Positions 53,220-61,479 of a stretch of 64,000 nt of DNA are shown in pieces. This DNA comes from Methylomonas fluvii (GTDB taxonomy: Bacteria > Pseudomonadota > Gammaproteobacteria > Methylococcales > Methylomonadaceae). The stretch covers positions 558,001 through 622,000 of the forward strand of contig NZ_JACXST010000001.1 of NCBI RefSeq assembly GCF_014850975.1, given 5' to 3'. Numbering within the stretch: position 1 is the stretch's first letter; the number at the start of each line of letters is the position of its first letter. The notes under the pieces were generated by a model. It saw only the letters and a list, made by a program, of their open reading frames with translations. It had not been told where the DNA came from and did no database searches. The translations under genes and the position numbers were made by a program.

Positions 53220-54509
53220 TTAATTAAAGCTTTCGAATTGCACCCGGTCGTCGGTAATGCCGAGCTGGCGGGCGGTTTGGCGCACGCTGTCGATCAAACG
53301 GCTTGGGCCGCAGACATAGATGACGGTATCGGACGCTGCGTTACTGAGTATGTCCGGTACGTCCAATCGGGTCGGACTTTGTGCTTGGCTGAAATAAAAC
53401 CGGCATTGATCGGGAAACCGGCGTTGCAAATCTTTGCTAAAAGCCATGTCTTGCGGCGTGCGGCCGGTGTAATGCAGTTGAAATGCCGTACCGCGCGCGG
53501 CCAAGGTTTCGGCCATGGCTTTGATGGGCGTGATGCCGATGCCGCCGGCGATCAACAGCGCCGGACTTTCGTCGTGGTGCAATGGAAAATAATTGTCCGG
53601 CGTGTCGATGTTGAGGCGGGTGCCGATCTGCCAGCCATCGTGCAATGCCGACGAGCCGCCTTCGCCATCCTCTACCCGCAACACCGCGATACGGTAGCAA
53701 TCCTGGTCACCCGCTACAGCCGTCAGCGAATAGGCCCGACTGGTGATCGTACCGTCGGGCAGCGCTATCGGCACACGCAGATGTGCGCCGGCTTGGTAAG
53801 CGGGCAACGACTCACCATCGACATGGCGCAATTCGTAAGCGCGAATCTGTGGCGTCAACTGGCGAATTCCGCTTATGGTCAAGGGCAACACGCCATTTCC
53901 CAAAACGATGGGGGCTTGCGGTGCTACCGGATTGATTTGTTGTTGAGATCGAGTTTGCTCCAAGAGCGTTTCGACTTCGCGTTGGCTGTAGCGTGGCGTG
54001 ATGTATTTCGGGCAATTCCAGTCGAAAGCTTCGACGCGAATGACGATACCGCGCTCGACCGGGGCGCGAAAGTCGGCCAGCTCAAGTTGAGACAGCAATT
54101 CCGGTTCTCTACGTTCGTCCACCACCCGCGCCCGTCCCCAGATTTTCAGGCGCTGCCGTCCCGGATAGTCCATTAACAGCAAGCTGACCCGGTCGTCGCC
54201 GCGCAAATTGCCCACCGAAAGGTATTGGCGGTTGCCGCTGAAATCGGCATAGCCGATGGTTTGTTCATCCAATATTTTCAGAAATCCCGCCGGGCCACCG
54301 CGATGCTGTACATAAGGCCAACCGGTCTGGCTGACGGTGGCTTGATAAAAGCTGTCGCGCTCGGCGATGAAGGCTTGTTCGAACTCCGTAAGCGCCACTG
54401 TTTCGGTATCGCCGAGTTCGGCTGACCGGTAAGCCGTTCGGCTGCCCATTTCGGTCTGCACCATTTGGACATCGGGTGTGAAGCTGATCTTGGCAAATGC
54501 ACGGGCCAT
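53220..54509 (-). CDS. PNPOx-like domain fused to ferredoxin-NADP reductase-type flavoprotein
   Basis: This is a 429-residue fusion. Residues about 35-175 form a pyridoxamine-phosphate-oxidase-like FMN domain (FYQATVSQTGWPYVQHRGGPAGFLKIL, GNRQYLSVGNLRGDDRVSLLLMDYPG). Residues about 205-429 form a flavoprotein reductase: FAD site TSRAYSLTAV, NAD site ALLIAGGIGITPIKAMAETL and VIYVCGPSRLID. Unlike related fusions it lacks the C-terminal 2Fe-2S ferredoxin domain. The ATG at 54509 gives the start. It is preceded by a LysR-type site at 54597-54613. Confidence 0.9.
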   Translation of the reverse strand: MARAFAKISFTPDVQMVQTEMGSRTAYRSAELGDTETVALTEFEQAFIAERDSFYQATVSQTGWPYVQHRGGPAGFLKILDEQTIGYADFSGNRQYLSVGNLRGDDRVSLLLMDYPGRQRLKIWGRARVVDERREPELLSQLELADFRAPVERGIVIRVEAFDWNCPKYITPRYSQREVETLLEQTRSQQQINPVAPQAPIVLGNGVLPLTISGIRQLTPQIRAYELRHVDGESLPAYQAGAHLRVPIALPDGTITSRAYSLTAVAGDQDCYRIAVLRVEDGEGGSSALHDGWQIGTRLNIDTPDNYFPLHHDESPALLIAGGIGITPIKAMAETLAARGTAFQLHYTGRTPQDMAFSKDLQRRFPDQCRFYFSQAQSPTRLDVPDILSNAASDTVIYVCGPSRLIDSVRQTARQLGITDDRVQFESFN

Positions 54510-54596
54510 GGTCTTTACTCCGGACGGGGTGAAATGTTTAGGGCTACTCTGGCACAATCACTAGTCGTGATGAATAGCCATAATTTGCAATACCGT

Positions 54597-54613
54597 ATTC
54601 CATTCAGCGGAAT
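54597..54613. promoter_or_regulatory. LysR-type site ATTCC-N7-GGAAT before the flavoreductase fusion
   Basis: This is a dyad ATTCC-N7-GGAAT containing a T-N11-A box. The same pattern occurs at 55318-55334 beside the LysR start. It probably is a binding site of the regulator encoded at 55340. Confidence 0.5.
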
Positions 54614-54656
54614 AAACCGGGCCAAACGCAATCCCTGCGCTTTGCCCGGTTAGGGT

Positions 54657-55202
54657 TTAGGCGGCTAGTTTTAACGCCACTTTCGGGAAGTCGATGTCGA
54701 CCCGGCTGGCTTTGCCCAGGATGTTGGTCATGATGTTCATGCCGACGTGAGTAATCACCTCGACGATGTCGGCCTCACTGAAACCGGCATCGCGCATGGC
54801 TTGCAACTCGGTATTGGTCACCTCACCCTTATGCTCGACCAGGGCGCGGGCGAACTTGACCGCCACCGCTGCTTTGGCGTCCTGGCTGGTGCCGGCGCGG
54901 TTGGCTTCGATTTCCGAGCCATTCAAACCGGCTTTGCGGCCGATAGCGGTATGGGCGGACAGGCAGTATTCACATTGATTCTGCTGCGCCAAGGCCAGCG
55001 CGATGCGTTCGCGGGTGCTGGCATCCAGCGAGCCATGATTGGCGATGTGGTGCAAGCCGAGGAAGGCTTTCAAGGCATCCGGCGAGTGGGCGAATACCCG
55101 CAGAAAATTGGGCACCATACCCAATTGACCCTGGATGGCTTCGAACAGGGCGCGTTGTTCTATATTGGCGGTTTCGTTGCTGACGCTAGTAATACGGCTC
55201 AT
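54657..55202 (-). CDS. AhpD-like carboxymuconolactone decarboxylase family protein
   Basis: This 181-residue protein has the AhpD core: GLHHIANHGSLDASTRERIALALAQQNQCEYCLSAHTAIGRKAGL, with the redox pair CEYC and its His. It is thought to act as a peroxidase/disulfide partner. It is divergent from the LysR gene and precedes the flavoreductase set on the minus strand. It is a distant paralog of the protein at 34260. Confidence 0.92.
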   Translation of the reverse strand: MSRITSVSNETANIEQRALFEAIQGQLGMVPNFLRVFAHSPDALKAFLGLHHIANHGSLDASTRERIALALAQQNQCEYCLSAHTAIGRKAGLNGSEIEANRAGTSQDAKAAVAVKFARALVEHKGEVTNTELQAMRDAGFSEADIVEVITHVGMNIMTNILGKASRVDIDFPKVALKLAA

Positions 55203-55317
55203 GAGTGTTCTCCAAAATAATGAAAGGGGTTTTCGTAGGCCTGAAGGAAATTCAACAGGCGGGTACAGTGTGATCTATTGCGAAATAATAAAGAATGCCT
55301 AAAATATTCAATTAACT

Positions 55318-55334
55318 ATTCCTATAAGTGGAAT
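55318..55334. promoter_or_regulatory. LysR-type site ATTCC-N7-GGAAT in the divergent promoter region
   Basis: This T-N11-A dyad lies just before the LysR ATG at 55340, in the 137-bp gap with the AhpD-like gene. It resembles the site at 54597, which supports autoregulation and control of the redox operon. Confidence 0.5.
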
Positions 55335-55339
55335 TAAAA

Positions 55340-56239
55340 ATGGACAGATTACATTTGATGAGCGTTTATGTAGCGGTGGTCGAAGCCGAAGGCTTTGCTG
55401 GCGGAGCGCGCAAATTACACATGTCGCCGCCCGCCGTGACGCGGGCAGTAGCGGCATTGGAAGAACGCTTGGGGGTTAAGTTGCTGAACCGTACCACCCG
55501 CTATGTGCGCATGACCGAGGCCGGTCAGAAGTATTACGAGGATGCCAAACGTATCATTGCCTTGGCTGATGAAGCCGATGACGCGGCGTTGGGCATCAAC
55601 GCCGAACCGCGTGGCCAACTCACGGTGACCGCCTCGGTATTGTTTGGGCGCTTGTTCATCATGCCGGGCATTGTCGAGTATTTACGCCGCTATCCGGTGG
55701 TGGAAGTCAATGCTCTGTTTGTCGACCGCATCGTCAATATGCTGGAAGAAGGCATTGACGTAGCGATCCGTATCGGCGATTTGCCCGATTCGTCTTACCG
55801 GGCGTTGCGGGTGGGTTCGGTCAGGAGGGTGCTGTGCGCATCGCCGGATTATCTGGCCGAACACGGTATCCCGCAGATACCCGATGATTTAACCCAACAT
55901 CACATCATTCTGGCGCGTGGTCTGAATCCGAACAATGACATGCGCTTTCAATACGACGGACAGGCGCAGACGGTCAAATTGCAACCGCTTTTGAGCGTCA
56001 GCGACAACGACTCCGCCGCCAGCGCGGCCATGGCCGGACTGGGCATCACTCGCCTGCTGAACTATCAAATTGCCGAACCGTTGCGAACTGGCCAATTGCA
56101 AATTGTCCTGGGTGAATACGAAAGCCCGCCGGTTCCCGTGCATATTCTGCACCGCGAGGGCCGCCACTCGTCGGCGAAAATTCGTTCGTTCGTCGATTTG
56201 ATGGCTATCCGTTTACGTGCCGAGTTGTCGCTGAATTAA
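55340..56239 (+). CDS. LysR-family transcriptional regulator
   Basis: This 299-residue regulator has an N-terminal winged helix (MSVYVAVVEAEGFAGGARKLHMSPPAVTRAVAALEERLGVKLLNRTTR). The C-terminal effector domain starts at about residue 90 (RGQLTVTASVLFGRLFIMPGIVEYLRRYP). It is divergent from the AhpD-like gene and probably governs that gene and the flavoreductase-GST-DUF1348 operon. The ATG at 55340 is favoured over a GTG at 55328. Confidence 0.94.
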   Translation: MDRLHLMSVYVAVVEAEGFAGGARKLHMSPPAVTRAVAALEERLGVKLLNRTTRYVRMTEAGQKYYEDAKRIIALADEADDAALGINAEPRGQLTVTASVLFGRLFIMPGIVEYLRRYPVVEVNALFVDRIVNMLEEGIDVAIRIGDLPDSSYRALRVGSVRRVLCASPDYLAEHGIPQIPDDLTQHHIILARGLNPNNDMRFQYDGQAQTVKLQPLLSVSDNDSAASAAMAGLGITRLLNYQIAEPLRTGQLQIVLGEYESPPVPVHILHREGRHSSAKIRSFVDLMAIRLRAELSLN

Positions 56240-56540
56240 GCAACTGAATTATTGCTGTTAGCGATACCGGAGAGGTAAAACAAGATGATCACTTTAGTGG
56301 GCTTGATCATTCACTAAATCGGCTTTAATGAGAAGCTGGGCTTGTAGCCAGACTTTGTGAGTTTAATCGGCGGTGGCAATACCGCCAGGACTAATTAGCC
56401 ATTTGCAAAATTTCCAGAATGTCAGCTTTAGGAAAATCTTGAGACATTCAACTAGGTGAAGAGCGTCAGACAGCTAAGGGTCGATAGGACCAATTCGCTA
56501 GATACCGAAACCAACATTCATCTACGACATAATCAAAATG
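56240..56540. other. Intergenic stretch, nothing recognised
   Basis: This 301-bp region between the LysR gene and the MNT gene shows no coding frame with support and no clear terminator. A HEPN (HepT) partner expected next to the MNT gene is not found here. Confidence 0.4.
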
Positions 56541-56831
56541 TTATATCGGTTGGGCTTCGGATAGTATCTGATGGCGCCATTTGGGCGGAAGGTCGCCAGG
56601 AGTCACAAGATCGACTCTTACAGTAAGTAAGTCTTGCAATTCGACCTGCAGGCCGCCAAGATCAAATAAAGTCGTACCGTCCAAGGTATCGACCAATAAA
56701 TCGAGATCACTGTCGTTGCGGTCAGTTCCATGTAATACCGAGCCAAAAACGCGTGGATTGGTCGCGCGAAAGCTTTCAACCAAACGGCGTATCTCGATGC
56801 GATGCAATTCCAGCGCTTCTGATGGTCTCAC
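56541..56831 (-). CDS. MNT-type nucleotidyltransferase (MntA-like antitoxin), orphan
   Basis: The frame reads SFRATNPRVFGSVLHGTDRNDSDLDLLVDTLDGTTLFDLGGLQ, with the GSxxxG...DxD core of minimal nucleotidyltransferases. MntA-like proteins AMPylate and silence HepT (HEPN) toxins. The GTG at 56831 fits the usual family start (RPSEALELHRIEIRRLV). An ATG at 56873 gives a 14-residue longer version. No HepT gene follows, so it looks orphaned. Confidence 0.75.
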   Translation of the reverse strand: MRPSEALELHRIEIRRLVESFRATNPRVFGSVLHGTDRNDSDLDLLVDTLDGTTLFDLGGLQVELQDLLTVRVDLVTPGDLPPKWRHQILSEAQPI

Positions 56832-57073
56832 TAGTATATCTTTGTCATGCAAAACGCCACATCGCTGGGTCATTCAATTCAAATGGGTTGCTCATCTTCA
56901 ATGTCGCAGCCCATTGTAAAGTGGTCTTAGAAAATGAAAAAATTTCATTGGAAATTCCAGTCCCATACAGGGATGAATTGAAAAATCAGCTCAGCCAGGT
57001 AGCTTTCTGTGGCGCCAATTACTCGAAGATTAGGAAATATTACATTCCATGATCGAAAACCTAAGGAGTAGTG

Positions 57074-57187
57074 ATGAACTCGATTTATGCCACCAAGCTA
57101 CGTCAGCTCTTACCGGATTGGCTTAGACAAGCGCAGCAAGGCGAAGAAATTGTCATACTGATCGTGGCAAAACCATCGCTCGAATGA
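57074..57187 (+). pseudogene. Phd-like antitoxin, truncated
   Basis: A strong AAGGAG and the ATG at 57074 lead into MNSIYATKLRQLLPDWLRQAQQG-type sequence with EEIVI, resembling the N-terminus of Phd/YefM antitoxins. It then stops after 37 codons. The C-terminal toxin-binding part and a toxin gene are missing, so it is a remnant of a toxin-antitoxin locus. Confidence 0.5.
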
Positions 57188-57356
57188 TTCCCACTAAGGC
57201 TACGAGCTTTAAAAATTGCCTTCAGTGAAAAATCTCCGCACTAATTGCGAACGGTAAAAACAGAGAATCCAAAGCAAAACTGAATGGTAGGTCAACCAAC
57301 GGATAGCTCGGGGGTTCAGCCTTGAACTTTCGGATAGTCACATCATCGTTTTCTAA

Positions 57357-58766
57357 GAGTTATAACTAAATCTGGTGTACAGCCGGACTTGAAGAAAGGT
57401 GGCGCCCTCTGCTGAAATGAGATTGTCGAGATCGAATACCAGCAAAATGAGAGACGCCATGAGTAAAGATAATGCAAAAGAGTGGGATAGCGCTAGTGCG
57501 CTCAACGACCCTTTGACAGATTTGTTGAAGATGGGCGCTAAGGCCTTGATCCAACAGGCCGTTGAGTCGGAGTTACAAGCGTTTCTGGGCGAATATGCCA
57601 AGGTGACCGATTTACGGGGCCGACAAACGGTGGTGTGTAATGGCTATTTGCCGGAGCGGGAAATCGTGACGGGTGTGGGTAACGTGACGGTCAAAATCCC
57701 CAAGGTTCGAGATCGTTCTGGCGGCGGGGTCAAGTTCAACTCGTCGCTAGTGCCGCCGTATGTTCGCAAGGCCAAGCGGGTGGAAGCGGCATTGCCCTGG
57801 CTGTATTTGCGCGGTATATCGACGGGTGACATGCAGGACGCCTTGTCGGTCCTGCTGGGCACAGAGGCGAAAGGCTTGTCGCCAGCGGTGGTCAGTCGTT
57901 TGAAAGCGCAATGGGCCGAGGATTATCAAGCCTGGCATCGGCGGGATTTGTCGAATCAGCGCTATGTGTATGTGTGGGCCGACGGTATTTATTCGACCCT
58001 GCGCGGCGAAGATGACCGCTTGTGTCTGTTGGTGATCATTGGTGTCAATGAGCACGGTGAAAAGCGGCTTTTGGCGCTCTCGGATGGCTATCGAGAATCC
58101 AAGGCATCCTGGCTGAGCGTGTTGCAAGATTTGCAGACTCGCGGTTTACAGGACGCGCCGAAACTGGCCACCGGCGATGGGGCTCTGGGTTTCTGGGCGG
58201 CGGTGAATGAAACCTGGCCGCAGACACGGACGCAACGCTGCTGGGTGCATAAAACGGCGAATGTGCTGGCTGCATTACCGGATTCGATTCAGGCTAAAGC
58301 CAAGGCTGGCTTGAAAAATATCTGGCTGGCAGAAACCAAAGACCATGCCAGCAAAGCCTTTGACAGCTTCCGGCGTGACTTTGAGGCCAAATACCCCAAA
58401 GCGGTCAATATTCTGGAAAAAGACCGTGAATCGTTACTGGCGTTTTACGATTTTCCCGCTGAACACTGGGTACACATCCGCACCACCAATCCGATCGAAT
58501 CGAGCTTTGCGACCATTCGCCATCGGACAACGCGGACCAAGAACTGCGTGTCACGGCATTCGCTGCTAGGCCTAGTGTTCCAGTTGGCACTGACCGCCGA
58601 AAAAAGTTGGCGCAAGATACGCGGATTTAAACAACTACCGGATGTGATCAACGGCATTCGATTTCAGGATGGCATTGCTGTCATTACTGAGTCGGATAAA
58701 GCCGCAGAAAATCAGCAGATCGCCGCCTGATTCAATTTGCCTATACACCAGATTTGACTATTTCTC
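57357..58766 (+). mobile_element. IS256-family insertion sequence, intact
   Basis: This 1410-bp element has imperfect terminal inverted repeats (left from GAGTTATAACTAAATCTGGT at 57357, right mirrored at 58739-58766). The shared core is AAATCTGGTGTA. It is bounded by a perfect 9-bp target duplication, GTTTTCTAA, at 57348-57356 and 58767-58775. The intact duplication implies a recent insertion. Confidence 0.95.
57459..58730 (+). CDS. IS256-family (mutator-type) transposase
   Basis: This 423-residue DDE transposase has the pattern VKIPKVRDRSGG, the first Asp in YVYVWADGIYSTLR, the second in LATGDGALGFWAA and the Glu in TTNPIESSFATIRHRTTRTKNCVSR. C-terminal residues fit the mutator family. The ATG at 57459 is chosen; upstream in-frame Mets at 57417 and 57447 are possible. 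The gene is complete, so the element is probably active. Confidence 0.95.
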   Translation: MSKDNAKEWDSASALNDPLTDLLKMGAKALIQQAVESELQAFLGEYAKVTDLRGRQTVVCNGYLPEREIVTGVGNVTVKIPKVRDRSGGGVKFNSSLVPPYVRKAKRVEAALPWLYLRGISTGDMQDALSVLLGTEAKGLSPAVVSRLKAQWAEDYQAWHRRDLSNQRYVYVWADGIYSTLRGEDDRLCLLVIIGVNEHGEKRLLALSDGYRESKASWLSVLQDLQTRGLQDAPKLATGDGALGFWAAVNETWPQTRTQRCWVHKTANVLAALPDSIQAKAKAGLKNIWLAETKDHASKAFDSFRRDFEAKYPKAVNILEKDRESLLAFYDFPAEHWVHIRTTNPIESSFATIRHRTTRTKNCVSRHSLLGLVFQLALTAEKSWRKIRGFKQLPDVINGIRFQDGIAVITESDKAAENQQIAA

Positions 58767-58962
58767 GTTTTCTAACGCTGCCCAATTTAGCCTGGTTCCG
58801 CTGAAGACAAAAACACGCTCATACAAGGGCACCTCGGCGTTTAAGCTTTTGAACGTTGCGCATCCCGATAGAACGAAGACACAAACAATTCCACCTATGA
58901 GCTTCTTCAACCTTATCCCCTCCTTTAGCGACAAATATGCGAATTGCGTGGCTTGCTATGGG

Positions 58963-59553
58963 CTAGAACTGTTGTTCGCAAGGAATGCCGTCATTGTCAC
59001 CATCCATCTTCGTACCAGGGCAATTTTGTAGATAAAATTCAGCTTCTTCATACGAGGTCATTTCAGAGCAATATACCTTGCCACGACACTGAAAAATCTG
59101 AGTCGGTTTTGGTGGTTCAGCTATTGGTAATACTGGCTGACCACTAGATACATTTTGATTACCAAACTTGCTGAGGATCGAAACCACAGCAACTACCAGC
59201 AGCACCGGAATAAATCGATATCCAGATTTCTTATACGGTGGTCTATAGGTGTTGTAGTCTCTGTGAGGCCTTTGTTGCGGAAAACTTGATGGCTGTGTTT
59301 TTCGCTTTCTGTCTATCGGTGCAACTGTCAGAACCTGAGCTACACCTTCGATTTTTGCGTTGATCGCGCGTAGCTTGCCTTTATCGTCAAGGCTGGTTTC
59401 GTAAAAAATAATGTCCCCGACTAAAGGCGGACGACTCATAGTTTTTAACGCCGATATATGGATAAAAATATCGGCTCCGCCAGACTCGGGTTTTATGAAT
59501 CCAAATCCTTTATCGTCTATCCAACGAACCAGTTGGCCTTTTTCGGTTTCCAT
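58963..59553 (-). CDS. Membrane-anchored cold-shock domain plus excalibur protein
   Basis: This is a 196-residue protein. Residues 1-70 form a cold-shock (OB) domain with KGQLVRWIDDKGFGFIKPESGGADIFIHISAL. A basic linker follows, then one transmembrane helix (YRFIPVLLVVAVVSILSKFG, about 111-130). The C-terminal excalibur calcium-binding motif is EFYLQNCPGTKMDGDNDGIPCEQQF. The first domain would be cytosolic and the last periplasmic. The combination occurs in several gammaproteobacteria; the role is unknown. Confidence 0.9.
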   Translation of the reverse strand: METEKGQLVRWIDDKGFGFIKPESGGADIFIHISALKTMSRPPLVGDIIFYETSLDDKGKLRAINAKIEGVAQVLTVAPIDRKRKTQPSSFPQQRPHRDYNTYRPPYKKSGYRFIPVLLVVAVVSILSKFGNQNVSSGQPVLPIAEPPKPTQIFQCRGKVYCSEMTSYEEAEFYLQNCPGTKMDGDNDGIPCEQQF

Positions 59554-59663
59554 AGCCTAGTTATTTAACATGATAGGGTTAACTAGCCTAGTCAAATGCC
59601 TGCCAATTACAAATCACTAACTCTCCATCAAATCAAGCACCCCTTCGCAAACGCATAGCCACA

Positions 59664-60317
59664 CTAAATTAAGCACCGCTCGTCATCATGCCTTGGATTA
59701 TTCACATAGCCGCTGATCGGTGTTGTAGTCATATCAGCGTACGCATGATTATCCAGTAGTTGAAATAAGTCATCTTCCCCTGCTGATTTATTCAGCCAAT
59801 CCCGATAATGGTCTATAGGTATGATAACCGGCATACGCTCATGAATCGGTTGCATCAGTTGTGTTGCTGCGGTCGTGATGATGGTGCAGGAATAGAGCGT
59901 TTGCGCATCGTGCTCCCAATGTTCCCAGAGTCCAGCAAAGGCAAATAACTGATTGTCTTTATGATGGATATGAAAGGCTTGTTTGCCGTGTTCTAATTTT
60001 TGCCACTCATAAAATCCGTTTGCGACAATCAGGCAGCGGCGCTTATGAAAGGCAGTGCGAAAACTGGTTTTTTCTCTGATGGTTTCCGCTCGTGCGTTGA
60101 TCAGGTGATGGCTATTTTTATTGTCCTTAGACCATGACGGCACTAAGCCCCAAAACAGGTTTACCGATTTTAATGATTGGTCGTCTAGCTCAACGATGCA
60201 CAGGATTTTTTGCGCAGGGGTAATGTTGTAGCTGGGGTTAAAGCGCGGTAAACGTGGCAACTCAAAATGTTCAGCTATGCTTTCCGGGGCTGCCGTGAGG
60301 TTGTAGCGACCGCACAT
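59664..60317 (-). CDS. yedK: SOS response-associated peptidase-like protein (YedK/HMCES)
   Basis: This 217-residue protein has the SRAP pattern. Cys2 (MCGRYNL) is the residue that forms a thiazolidine crosslink to abasic sites. It also has NARAETIREKTSFRTAFHKRRCLIVANGFYEW and HERMPVII. It shields abasic sites in single-stranded DNA. Length is normal. It stands alone between the cold-shock and NERD genes. Confidence 0.94.
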   Translation of the reverse strand: MCGRYNLTAAPESIAEHFELPRLPRFNPSYNITPAQKILCIVELDDQSLKSVNLFWGLVPSWSKDNKNSHHLINARAETIREKTSFRTAFHKRRCLIVANGFYEWQKLEHGKQAFHIHHKDNQLFAFAGLWEHWEHDAQTLYSCTIITTAATQLMQPIHERMPVIIPIDHYRDWLNKSAGEDDLFQLLDNHAYADMTTTPISGYVNNPRHDDERCLI

Positions 60318-60383
60318 ACCGACAATTCCTTACCTGTAGTTCGTAAGACCCATACCGATTAAACCCACCATTGGACTCATTAA

Positions 60384-61175
60384 ATGGATATTAACCAAAT
60401 TTTGTTACAAGCGTTTGCGCCCATGATAGCAAGCTATGGGTGGCTGTTTGTCTTGTTGATCGTCATCGGTTTCTTGAAAACACCGTTCATGAAAGGTGTG
60501 ATCGGAGAAGCCCTGGTCAATTTGGCGGCAACGTTGTTTTTGGATAAAACCATCTATCGCTTGTTCAAAAACGTCACGCTACCCACCGAAGACGGTACGA
60601 CGCAAGTAGATCATGTCATCGTATCGCCTTATGGCATTTTCGTCATTGAAACCAAGAATCTGAAAGGCTGGATCTTTGGCAATGCGCAGCAGAAGATGTG
60701 GACGCAACAAATCTACAAGCACAAAAACCAGTTCCAAAATCCCTTACATCAAAACTATAAGCACACGCAAACGCTGCAATCGGCATTGGAGATTGAACCT
60801 AGCAAACTATTTTCGCTAGTGGTGTTTGTTGGTGATAGTGAATTTAAAACCCCGATGCCGGAGAATGTCGTGTATGCCGGTGGTTACATTCGCTTTATCA
60901 AGAGCAAGCAACAACGCTTATTGACCGAAAACGAAGTTGCGGAGGTTTGCCGCAAAATCCAAGCGGGTCGTCTGAAGCCTTCTATCAAAACTCATATAGA
61001 GCACGTCAAGCATGTTAAGACCATCGTAGAGCAAAAGCAGCAGCAATCTGAAAACGCTTGTCCCAAATGCGGAAAACCAATGATCCTAAGAACAGCTAAA
61101 ACCGGAGACAACCAAGGCAATCAGTTTTGGGGCTGCAGCGCGTATCCTAGATGCAGGGCTGTGAAAGCTGTTTAA
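60384..61175 (+). CDS. NERD nuclease-related protein with topoisomerase-type zinc finger
   Basis: This is a 263-residue protein. One N-terminal hydrophobic segment (IASYGWLFVLLIVIGFL) is followed by a NERD domain, with KGVIGEALVNLAATLF, TTQVDHVIVSPYGIFVIETKNLKGWIFG. The D/ExK nuclease-like core is seen in VIETKN. The C-terminus is a topoisomerase I-type zinc finger (CPKCGKPMILRTAKTGDNQGNQFWGCSAYPRCR). It could be a DNA-processing or defence factor. It lies next to the transposon end. Confidence 0.9.
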   Translation: MDINQILLQAFAPMIASYGWLFVLLIVIGFLKTPFMKGVIGEALVNLAATLFLDKTIYRLFKNVTLPTEDGTTQVDHVIVSPYGIFVIETKNLKGWIFGNAQQKMWTQQIYKHKNQFQNPLHQNYKHTQTLQSALEIEPSKLFSLVVFVGDSEFKTPMPENVVYAGGYIRFIKSKQQRLLTENEVAEVCRKIQAGRLKPSIKTHIEHVKHVKTIVEQKQQQSENACPKCGKPMILRTAKTGDNQGNQFWGCSAYPRCRAVKAV

Positions 61176-61479
61176 CGTTAGATTTGATCAGGCGGATTTT
61201 ATCTATGACACTTTTTGCTCGATCTCAGACTTTAACATTGTGGTTCCTAATGTACGCGTTACACGCGTTTTTGAGTGTGATCATGGTCTTTTTCGGCCGT
61301 AAATGCCGAAGAATACGTACATTAGGAACCGGTCTGCGTACTTTAGGAATCACTAATATTTTTTAATTGATTTCCTACAAGGCAATCACCAATCTATTAC
61401 TCATCTGCCGGTAACCAACCTTGCGCAAGCTGAATCTGCATCAGCACCTTCATTCTCTGGAGTGCATCTAACTCGCCAG
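61176..61479. repeat. Putative Tn7-like transposon end with three related sites
   Basis: This 304-bp gap holds GGTTCCTAATGTACG (61242-61256), its inverted copy CGTACATTAGGAACC (61316-61330) and a near copy CGTACTTTAGGAATC (61337-61351). Copies 2 and 3 are 21 bp apart, about two helical turns. A hairpin TTCGGC-N7-GCCGAA lies between copies 1 and 2. These look like transposase-binding sites at a TniA/TnsB-type element end, perhaps starting at TGTGGTTCC (61240). The exact end and target duplication are not established. Confidence 0.55.

Larger units (their letters stand above)
57222..58910 (-). pseudogene. YceK-like lipoprotein gene split by IS256
   Basis: Two minus-strand fragments flank the IS: 58910-58767 (TTG start, GGAGG upstream) and 57356-57222 (TGA). 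Joined across one copy of the 9-bp target duplication they give an 89-residue protein. It has a signal peptide and lipobox (CVFVLSGCATFKSL), then FVFSGTRLNWAALEN, YPLVDLPFSFALDSLFLPF. This matches the YceK/YidQ family of small outer-membrane lipoproteins. The IS interrupts it after residue 48, so the gene is inactive. Confidence 0.85.

Noticed and set aside
56753-57052. Plus-strand frame ending in KIRKYYIP between the MNT and Phd-like genes
   Set aside because: Its first half is antisense to the MNT gene and the remaining 40 residues show no recognisable family, so at most it is an unidentified remnant.
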